NCBI GenBank assembly: GCA_949775045.1 | Contig: OX459105.1 | Span: 7,185,240-7,249,239, forward strand | DNA from: Metridium senile | Lineage: Eukaryota > Cnidaria > Anthozoa > Actiniaria > Metridiidae | Reading direction: 5' to 3' | Length of the DNA stretch: 64,000 nucleotides | Program-made: the position numbers and the translations under genes | Shown: positions 12,701 to 24,700 of the stretch, piece after piece | How positions within the stretch are numbered: position 1 is the first letter of the stretch | Layout: each line of letters begins with the position of its first letter | Notes under the pieces: model-generated | What the model was told of the DNA's origin: nothing | What the model saw: only the letters and a program-made list of their open reading frames with translations | Database searches by the model: none

Positions 12701-15700
12701 GACCCTCTCGTTCAGAGTTAAGAGTCAATCTTAGGAGATAGTTCATGATCAACGACATACATGCAAAACATGCATTGCCTTCTGTATTCCAATTCATACT
12801 GTTTAAGAAATTCACAGCCTGGGAACAAAACAAGCGGTTAAACAATTACATCAAATATTCCCCAGGGGGAGAGGGGAAAGGTTTGATGACCGACATAGTA
12901 TTACAACATTGGTATCTACCTTTTACAAGAAACTTTGTCACCCGTGGAAAGTGAAAAGCATACAAGTTAGTAGCGCAGTGGACTATGGGTAACTTATGTA
13001 TACTTTACTAGAACACAGGGATTGTATTGCCACACAACAAGAAAGGCATTCTGATTCTAAAATTGATCCATGATCCTTTGCGCCTCTAGCTTGTAGGCTT
13101 TTCTTGGAAAGGTTTAATTCAAATGTCCTTTACAATAAAACATAATTAAGCAGCTCCAACGCTAAATACTATGTACATTTATCTATTTATACGAACTATG
13201 CACAACACCTTACAATGCACTCTGGGAATTGTAGTCTCGCAAAAACCTAGCAAGGAATTTCAAGAATCTATGTTATGCATATTCCTTATAAGTGTAACAT
13301 TTTATAATTGTGTTGCTACTTATTCTTGAACTGGTATATATATATTAATGTTGCTGTTACCTGTTCCCCTTGTTGATATTTAATGTATTCACAGACCAAT
13401 TCTACAGCACCAAGTTTACCATGACTCATAACACCCAGCTCGACTCTTAACATACATATAGGACCACTATTAAAGATAAACATTGAATATCAACATAAAT
13501 GATTCATAGTACGACTGTTAACATACATATAGGACTACTATTAAAGATAAACATTGAATATCAACATAAATGATTCATAGTACGACTGTTAACATACATA
13601 TAGGACCACTATTAAAGATAAACATTGAATATCAACATAAATGGTTCATAGTACGACTGTTAACATACATATAGGATCACTATTAAAGATAAACATTGAA
13701 TATCAACATAAATGATTCATAGTACGACTCTTAACATACATATAGGACTACTATTGAAGATAAACATTGAATATCAACATAAATGATTCATAGTACGACT
13801 GTTAACATACATATAGGACCACTATTAAAGATAAACATTGAATATCAACATATTCAACATATACCCCCCCCCCCCCCCCCTCCCCCCAATACACCACTAA
13901 TAAATGACAGCCCCCTAATAACGACATTGTATAGCTTGTGGAAAATAGGCACGGGACTTGACAGTCAGCTAAATGACAAAAGTTTTAAAATTGCAAACAA
14001 TGTAATACCAACCCGTCAAATAATACCAACAAGTTGTCATGGCAGCCAACGCTTCCTTCTGTGATGTTCATGATTGGTGCTTCACATGACCACGTGACCA
14101 AATCAAGTCTTGGGGGGTTCCTGATAAAACAAGGATAGCATTTATCTTCAATCTTGTATAGAAATAATAGCTAAACCTAAAACAGTTGTTCATTGAGTTG
14201 CCTTGATGTTGGTATTTGGTGTTTTGACCCCTTCACAGTTCCCTGCACCATCTTGAAAGATAACCTGGCCTTTGCATCAAAACGAGACGGACGCAAGGTG
14301 TTCAGGTCTCTATCATTGCAAGCTCAACTTTCGTCTCACTTTGAAGCAAAGGCCCGGCTACCTTTCAAGATGGCGCAGGGAACTGTGAAGGGAACCATTT
14401 GAGTGCAAGCCATCTTCAGGGTAAAGAAATGTAAAGACAATTAATAAATGGGAAGACACTGACACCAACAGTCAATCTCAAAGCAACAAACAATAAACTA
14501 TTTACTATATAATTTACTTCATTATCTTATATACTCCAGAAGAGTAATAAAAGAATAAAAATAACAAAGATAGTTCATAATATTATAGCATAAATTCCTC
14601 AGTGAAGTTCTGTAATAAATAGTATGTTATTAATTTGTGTTACGAATGTGGAGGGTTTGGACCGCGACGTTTTGACTGCTACTAGTCTTCATCAGGCGAT
14701 GAGTAGACTGGAATGACAGGGGATTTAACATACTTGCCGTGACTCGTCAGATTCCTTTGAGGATCATTTTGTTTTTTAAATCCAGTAATGTTTTACAATG
14801 TTGAAAATGTAAAGAAGCTTTATAACTCTTGAAAAAAAGAAAGAAAGTAGGAATACACAAAGGAAATAAATAATGTTTATCCTCCCCTCCTTGCTTCTCT
14901 TCCTTCCTACCTGCAGGCTCCTTTACAAAACCTTCTTACTACGTAGTTTACTTACTGGAAATATTTGTGTAGTTTTAAGACTCTTTGAGGCTTGGGGTTT
15001 GAAGCTATCAGTTGTATGAACAGTGGTGCTAGAGCCATGTCAAACACCTACAAAGACAGATTATTGGATAATTATTGCAACCTTTTTCTCCTTGAGAACA
15101 CAAGGGTATGGTGTTATTGATCAAGGAACAAGTTAGGAATATCCTGTGGGGTACTCCCTTTGTCCAAGTGGTAAGGGTGGTAGACGGAGGTTTTGAAAAC
15201 GAGACCTAAAAGGTACGCACAGATAAAAATAACTCTTAAATAATGTTGATTTCGACCCTTAAAAGCAGAGTAAAAATGACCCTTAAAGTTACAGAATCAT
15301 GTTACGTAACTGATTTTTAAACCCTAAAAGGGCCCTAAAAGGTACGCACAGGAAATATTTTTAACCTTAAAAGGTGTGCCATTCACCCCTACCACTTGGA
15401 CAAAGGGAGTACCCCCCCTGGATATTCCTGAAAATTCTTATGTCTGTATGTCTTTATGTCTGTATGTCTTAATGTTCAACTGTAGTACACAGCTTTGTGT
15501 AGTATGGGTAGCCAAGTAGTTAGTTATATTAACCCCCTCAACACTGTTGTCCAGGTCGAGTTCTGACTCAAACATTAAGAAATATAAATAGATAAAAGTA
15601 ATAATAATGATGAGGGGAGGGGAGGGGAGGTACTCAATCAGCTTTACCTGAATTTCACCTTTCTCACTGCATACCAGAACAACCACATCAGCTGGATGCC

Positions 15701-18700
15701 ACTGGATGTAACAAGGTATCTTGACAACAAAGACAAACAAGAATTAGCTGTATTAACTATTCAAAGGACCATATAGTTTTGGAATGAACAGATATTACAC
15801 TAGTTTCATGTTTTTTATTGCTCAGTCTTAGACATGATTTTATTTTAGTTTTTATTGATGTGGGAACTAAGGAAGTAGCACGATCAAATAGTCAGAGCAT
15901 CAATTGGTCTCGCAAACTGGTGGACTGTTGTATCCTGTTCAAATCGGTGGACTGTTACAAGTATCCTGTTCAAACCGGTGGACTGTTGTATCCTGTTCAA
16001 ATCCCACTCTTCCAACTAGCTAAGACTGTATTAATCCCGATTTTGATTGGGTCAAATTCAACCTCTGAACCATGCTTGTAAATAGACAACTGTTTTGCCT
16101 CCTTACACATTATGTTGTCATTATGGTTGGTTTATTTTTCTTTTATTTATTTATTTATTCATTTATTAATCCAAGTATTTATTTATTCATTTATTTATCC
16201 AATTATTTAGTTATTCATTTATTTATCCAATTATTTAATTATTCATTTATTTATCCAATTATTTATTTATTCATTTATATATCCAATTATTTATTTATTC
16301 ATTTATTTATCCAATTATTTATTTATTCATTTATATATCCAATTATTTAATTATTCATTTATATATCCAATTATTTAATTATTCATTTATTTATCCAATT
16401 ATTTATTTATTCATTTATATATCCAATTATTTATTTATTCATTTATATATCCAATTATTTATTTATTCATTTATTTATCCAATTATTTATTTATTCATTT
16501 ATTTATCCAATTATTTATTTATTCATTTATATATCCAATTATTTATTTATTCATTTATATATCCAATTATTTAATTATTCATTTATTTATCCAATTATTT
16601 ATTTATTCATTTATATATCCAATTATTTAATTATTCATTTATTTATCCAATTATTTATTTATTCATTTATATATCCAATTATTTATTTATTCATTTATAT
16701 ATCCAATTATTTAATTATTCATTTATTTATCCAATTATTTATTTATTCATTTATATATCCAATTATTTATTTATTCATTTATTTATCCAATTATTTATTT
16801 ATTCATTTATATATCCAATTATTTAATTATTCATTTATTTATCCAATTATTTATTTATTCATTTATATATCCAATTATTTATTTATTCATTTATATATCC
16901 AATTATTTATTTATTCATTTATTCAATTATTTATTTATTCATTTATTTATCCAATTATTTATTTATTCATTTATATATCCAATTATTTAATTATTCATTT
17001 ATTTATCCAATTATTTATTTATTCATTTATATATCCAATTATTTATTTATTCATTTATATATCCAATTATTTATTTATTCATTTATTTATCCAATTATTT
17101 ATTTATTCATTTATTTATCCAATTATTTAATTATTCATTTATTTATCCAATTATTTATTTATTCATTTATATATCCAATTATTTAGTTATTCATTTATAT
17201 ATCCAATTATTTATTTATTCATTTATTTATCCAATTATTTATTTATTCATTTATTTATCCAATTATTTATTTATTCATTTATATATCCAATTATTTAATT
17301 ATTCATTTATTTATCCAATTATTTATTTATTCATTTATATATCCAATTATTTATTTATTCATTTATATATCCAATTATTTATTTATTCATTTATTTATCC
17401 AATTATTTATTTATTCATTTATTTATCCAATTATTTAATTATTCATTTATTTATCCAATTATTTATTTATTCATTTATATATCCAATTATTTATTTATTC
17501 ATTTATTTATCCAATTATTTATTTATTCATTTATATATCCAATTATTTATTTATTCATTTATATATCCAATTATTTATTTATTCATTTTGCATGGGAGTT
17601 ATAGAGATTTATTTCCCTCCACGTGAGATGCTCTCCACCAATAAGAAAACAAGTTTGAAAAGGATATATAATAAATTATTTTATCACATGCTCTACTAAA
17701 TACAAAACAATAGACCACATGCTATCAAGGGTAAGACTGAGAATCAATATTTTACATAATGTAGTCAATGGTACTTACAACAGCTGCTTTGGTCATTTGT
17801 GTGATTCTTCTATGACTGTCATAAAGCATCTACATGTACAACACAACAACAATCAGAATTGAATCACATTATATTACATGTATCAAACAAAAAAATCAAT
17901 AAGATATAAGATGCATATTAATTAATAAATGGATGTTTGAAAAATAGACTAATGTGGGATTAATTAGCATCAATTGTTGCATCCCCCTAGAACTGCACCT
18001 CCAACAACCATGGATAAATGCATTAAGACTTGACTATTCTAATCATGTCATCAGTACCAACTTGTTACCCCTGTCAAATATTGATCAGTTTTATCTGTTA
18101 AATCTACTGCATAGCTAGACATCTGACTAAGCTTTTGAAGTGAAGTGAGAGGATAAGTGGAGGGGATGTAGATCGTACTAATAGTTTTGAATTTGAAATA
18201 GTGTGTATATGCGTATGTGTACATGTACACACATGTACATGAAATCACCATCATACACACTTTCATTTATAACTAAATTACCATGGATCAGACCAATATA
18301 TATTTATTCATATATAAATCTTTGAATTTGAAAAAACTTTGTTCGACCTATTTGTTTTTGTAATATTATGGTACTAGCTACAATCTTATGGTTTGTTTCA
18401 AATGCCTCCAATATGTAAACACCAAGGTGAAGGAACCAAGGCATTCTATATTAATGTTGTGGTTACTTACAAGTGTTCCATTCTGACAACCAATCAACAG
18501 CTTGTCTTCTGCCTGATTACGCTCTTGGACTGCAATAGCAGCTGAAATAGGAACATGTTTCAACAAGATAAACAACCATCCTCTACTATTCTCACAAGAA
18601 AAGGTTCTCACTGAGAATGCATACAACGTAAGCTAATCACTTTCAATAAAAAAATAATGATTGAAATCTGTTTATTGTTTTACAAACATTAGCTACAATC

Positions 18701-21700
18701 TCGGCAAAAAGTAATTGAAACAACTGTTTCAAAACAGGGACACCATTCTTCACTTTGGGCTTCAATTTGTTGTTAACGCCACTCCCATCCCCCCCCCCCC
18801 CCCCCCCCCACTACACAATGTTGGCTTGGCAGTCATTAAGGAATCATGTTAACTAAAAACCAACATTGCTTGGAGTGGGAGGGGAGGGTTATAGAAAAAA
18901 ATATATAGGTAAAGGTCAAATAGAGAAAACCCTAAAAGTGTCTCACTACTTTCTGCCAAGATTGTAGTTCTAGTTTGCCTATAATAAAAGAAGACTAACT
19001 TTAGCTTCTAGAGGAAAAATTACCAGTTCAATTCTAACAAGTATTTTACTTAAAATTTACACTTTTTGTTATTTGACAAATAAAACTAGATGAATCAACT
19101 ACACAATTTTGATTTTACTTACAGTTTATAGGAATTGTAGTAACTGCAACTCTTTCAATCTGGTAAACCAATGATCAATAATAATATTATAATCCAAATG
19201 AAACACAAGAAATATATAATTAAAAACCAAAGCTTCCTGACTACAAACAAATTTACCGGCCGCATTAGAATTAGTCAAAAAACAAGTACTAGTTAATTAC
19301 CCACATAAAACAAAGATGTAAAACAAATAAAAAAAGGTCCTGAAGGGGTAAAATGGGAGCTGGGATTGGCCTTATTTGACTGGGAAAATGGGATTGGATG
19401 CACTGGCACTGGGATTTACAAATAGAAGAATAGAAAATGGGAATGGGATTGAAGACTTATGCAAAACTGATGGGATTATGTGATTTTTGACTGGGATTTG
19501 GTCCAAATATAAACTGGGAAATGGGATCCCCCCCCCCCCCTCCCCCCTTCTGCACCCTCAAAAAAACATTCAAACAAACAACATATTATAATATTACATT
19601 AGAGCAGCCATAACCATTTTCACATTGTCAAAACGGTATGGCAGTTCTAATAGGTGGGTTCACACACACTAGCAATCTAAAGTAGGTCTAAAGAATACTT
19701 TGGTTATACTAGTAGTGTGGACGATACTCTGGCCATCTCAAGTAATATACTTTGTCGTTATGATTATGTTGCCTCTTCAAAGACACTGAAGTACAATTTC
19801 AAGCATGCTTGAAGATTTGTAATAGTCAAGGACAACTTTAACGACATTGACAGTATCATAATAAACAGTAAAATACAGGTTAAAATGGAATCTAAAAACT
19901 TGAAGCAATATCATTTTATTGAAGACTATGTAGTGGTATTGACACTTCCATTATTATTACCTTATTCTTGGAGTATTCATAAATACAGTTATCAATACTT
20001 GTATTCTCTTCATCTGTTAAAGACTGTTCAACTGTATGGACATGGTGGGGCTGGTTGTGACTATGATATTAGAAAATACTAAGACTTCTCTAAACTATAT
20101 TTCAATGTTTGTTTTCAATAGGTGAATTGAACTACCTGAGGTCACATGATCATCACCCTGTCTCCCTTACAGTGTGACTACTGTAACCAGGCCCACCAAA
20201 CATAATCATCCAATCTTGATCAAGAATATGAACAATAGAATCTCTACAAATGTTTGACTTTTTTTGATTAAAATGTTAATAATTTTCATTATATGTGAAC
20301 AGAATATATCAAGATTGAATTAGAAACATCTTAGCCTGTGAGAACCCTCTACATTTTTTTTGTTTGATCTCAAAAACTATTTATTTTGAAATTTGTTTGG
20401 GTGGCCCCGTTTTCAGTAGTCGCACTGTAAATCAAAGTACAAAATGTCAGATATTGGCCATTCTCTAAGACTTGTTGGAAAAATAATTTGGGAGGGGGGG
20501 GGGGGGGGGGAGATGTGGCAACAACACCTGTTGTCTTTTCCAAATATGATGCTTTTTGCCCAGTTAATTATACTAAAGCTGCAGCACAGGGACCCCTAAT
20601 CTATCAATAATTATGAATAAAATAGATGAAAAACGCGCGTGCATGCAATTGTTCGTCGCTTGGGCTTCCTGTGTCGACTACTGCTCGTGATATCTGTTGG
20701 GCTTCCTGTGGCTGCCGTTGCTTGGTGACGAATGGCAAAATTCAAAAACTTTTCTCACATAGCTTTTCTCAGCAAATCTCTCTAGTTTAGTAATATATAT
20801 ATTATCACAAGGGGTGGACAAGTAACCAAGCAACGGCGGCCACAGGAAGCCCAACAGATATCACGAGCAGTAGTCGACACAGGAAGCCCAAGCAACGAAC
20901 AATCGCATTCGCATGCGTTTTTCATCTATTTTATTCATAATTATTGATTGATTAGGGGTCCCTGTGGCTGCAGCATACAATTAGTGACCCCCCTCCCCCC
21001 ATATACTAATAAATGAAAGCCCCCTTAACTAATTTGATGGTGCAGCTCTTTTCACTTCTGAGGATTATTTATACAGAGCTGCTTGATTTAAGGATATGCA
21101 GGACACAATTCACCTCAAAGTACATGTTTTTTTTAAAACAAACCAAATCAAACAACAGATTGACATCCACAACCTTATAAAAAATTGAGTTCAAAAATAT
21201 TTTTTACAAAGAAGATATAAAAGAAAAAGCATTTTGATAGTCTAATGAATGCATTGGAATATTGACAGGAGCTGTCAAAATTTGTTATCTTTGAGGTCAC
21301 GACCACATGGTATCATGTTATTACAGCGAAAACAAATTGAACAGAGTAAGCTAAAACCAAACTAAACTGCAACAACATACAAAGTTTTTTATATTTATTT
21401 TGATAATTCATCATTCTACTAGTTCTCAGAGTTTTTAGAGTTCTAGATCGTCTTAGTCATGTTATGATCAGTCAAGGGTCACATTTCTTACGTAACGCAT
21501 ATTGACTTACAGCGCCAAAGCTTGTCAACATCGAGTAAATAATCTCTTAATCCTATTAAAACAAAACTACACATTTCTCAGTAGTAGAATTTGATAAAAT
21601 ATACAACTTTAAAAAAGGTTTATTTGCAGAGGTTTTTCGACCAATTAACACGAAAATCGGCATGATGACTCAAACATAACTCTAGTTTCAAAGTGTGCCT

Positions 21701-24700
21701 GCGTTTGTTCTCTTTCGTTTTATTTCATCAGATATTAGCCATTTACTAAAGAATGCACTGAAAAATATGTAGGTTGAACTTAAAAAATCAATAAAAAAAA
21801 TTACGAAGTGCCAAAAGACAAATCGCAGGCACACTTTGATAGACAAAAAATTTGATCCATTCACATTAACACTTCTGCAAATAAACATCTCGCGCTAAGA
21901 CAACACTCTTTCACTATATGCCCGATTTCTCCAAAAGTAATGAGTTTTATTTAAAACCTCAACTAAATATGTAATCTTTATCATTTAGCTTTCAGAAAAT
22001 GTATACTTTGTAGGGATATTGATGTAAAATAAATGCATTAAGAGCTTTTTAAAAAAACGTCCCGATTGTATCCTGTATATCCTTAAGGTAAATAATGTCA
22101 CTTTTTAGTGCAAGGTTCAATTAATTTCTTTGTCAGTGATATTCTACTATATGTACTAGATACAAGCAAAACTGTACCTGAATGCCAAGTCAATTGGATC
22201 ACAATCTGTTCTCACATAACACAACATTTCCAGTTTGGTGCTGAAAACAATAAAAGTAACAATAAATTAATTAAACCTAACAATTATATTAGATACACCT
22301 AATTTCAAGAATGTTGTTACATGAAAGAATAACGTTAAGTAATTTAGTAAGACAGGAATAACAATTTAAGAGTTCAGCTTGAGTGATCTTCTTTTGTCTT
22401 TTGATTAATTCCTTTCCCACTAAATTACAAAAGTCAGGACAACGTTCTTGCAATTAGGTGTATACCATAATTATATCATAAGATTGCATCACATCCTCTA
22501 ACATTTGTATAATTTTGATTTTTGCTGGTCAGTCCACCATCCTTAGGGCAGAGCTTATGTAAAGGTATTCTGTTATTGGTTGATTTGATAAAATTAACAT
22601 GCTCTACCTACAAACTGACCGATGGATCCGGAAAAACCCAAAATAAAAAGGGAAGTTACAAGAAAACATGGATTATTTTTCTTTCTTTTCGTAGTCCTTC
22701 TCCTTATATCCTGTTCTCCAATTCCCTTTTCATCTCCTTTGCTCCTCTTTTCTAAAGTTGCACTGTCTAGTAGAAGTTTCTTGACTGTTTTCAGCTTTTT
22801 TCATTTCTATAGTGTCCTCCTTCCTTCTTCACCCTGTTCCTTCTCTTTTCCTTGTTTCCCATTCCTCTTCATTTTGAAATTAAATCCTTTTCTATTTCTA
22901 TCTCTTTACTACACTTTTCATTAAATAAAGTTTATTTCAATCATCTTTTTATTTATTTCTATTTCCCTTTCTACTATCTTTTGTCTATTTCAGACTTACC
23001 TTTCCTTCCCCTCAACTACATTGTTATTTTTATGGCTAAAATATATAGAACAGGTTCCCATTTAAATCTGTACTTTCCCATTTAAATCTGTACTTATGTA
23101 CATTTTGATGTCAAATACTGTGTGCTTAACACACAGATTAACCAATCAGAGAAGTTCACTTCAGAAATAATATACTCTGATTGGTTGATCTGTGTGTTTA
23201 GCACACATCAACAAAATTTGCATAAGTACAGATTTAAATGGGAAAGTACAGATTTAAATGGGAACCTGTTACAGATACATGAGAAAAATATCATATGCCC
23301 TTGGCGGGAATTAAACAAGGTTATGCAATAATATGTGCTACATACCCATTTATGCCAAATATGATCATATTAGACCTGTCTTTCTCCCCTGTCATGGGTG
23401 ACCATGGCCATACCTCTTCACTCTGTGTAGCCCACCATACCGCTATCTACCAGCCATAATATTACCAAAAAAAGTGTTAAAAGCAATTTTAGCTGTTAAA
23501 ACTATTTTCACTTGAATTATTTTTTCAAAGTTTTGCTTGCTCAAATTGTGCATGTGTAATATTAATATATGCTCTACAAACTGAGCAGTCTGAATCCCAT
23601 TGAAGCCCCAAATTGGGGGATATTCTAATGCAATATTGCTTAAAGTTCTTATAACCCCTGGAACTTACAATTTACAGTAAAATAATTGAGTCACAAATAA
23701 CATATTTTTGAAAGATTTAGGCCAAAAAAAATAATTGTGATTTTTTTTACAAGCATTCACAAGTTGGCTTGATCGGGAAAACATTTACTGTGAAGATCGT
23801 CATTAATTCAACATTTTTAAAACCTAGAACAAGTTAAAAAAAATCTTAAATAATTTAATTTGAATGCAGAGCATTCCTTACTCTTACATGAAACTACAAG
23901 GAAACAAGTTGAAGTTGAACTAGCCAATGTGTATTAAATTACTAACAACAACCAGTGATAAACCTACCAAGTCTTGCCTTTGATTGATTGATAGATGTCT
24001 CTCTATTCTCTTACTAGAAGGACCAAGGAGATCAGCATATGAAATCTGAAACAACAGCAATAGATGAACCTCAGTAAGTAAGTGACTTTATTTAGAGAGG
24101 GTAGCACATGACAGCTTGCACCAACATTTGACCCTGTGGCCCTCTTTCTAAAAGTAATCAAGGTTACTGTCAACCTTTGCGTCATGCCCTAATTTGAAAA
24201 TCAATAAAGCCTGGCATGGTCTTTACTTGCTAATTCCTGGTTATAATATTTTGATGGTATCCCTAATCCTGCCTCCAACATTTGCCAGATCCTGCATCCC
24301 ACTAAAACCAACTGTGGATCATAATTGTATTTATTAAACAATGTATCACTCCTAGAAGAAAGTTTCCGCTTATGGGAGATTGTCACTTACGAGATCCTTA
24401 ACACAGGAAGCCCAAACAATGAGAGCCCTATCATCACATGAAGCCTAAACATCAAAAGTTATCAACAAATTTCAAAATAACTGTATCTTTAAGTAAACTC
24501 TTTGGTCAATTAAGGCATATTTTTCGGCCATGGTATATCTAAATATGTAGCTAATGAAGTGAAAGATTTCTTTAGTTACATGTAGTACCTTTGGCTCCAA
24601 GGAGGAAATCCTTTCATTTTTTTTGAAGTCCAAAGTGGATTTCTTTGATAGATGGACATACAGTAATTTACACTTGTCAAGGAACGCAAAGACAAGAAAC

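Noticed and set aside
13441..13853. 71-bp direct repeats as a CRISPR-like array
   Set aside because: The units are contiguous with no unique spacers, and the setting is a eukaryotic intron.
16072..16350. Membrane-protein-like Ile/Phe/Tyr-rich ORF
   Set aside because: It is a translation of the start of the 28-bp minisatellite.
24391..24444. WDPCP exon
   Set aside because: The sequence is shared with a MITE at 38837-38895, and the conserved protein continues from exon 24589 directly to exon 24045.
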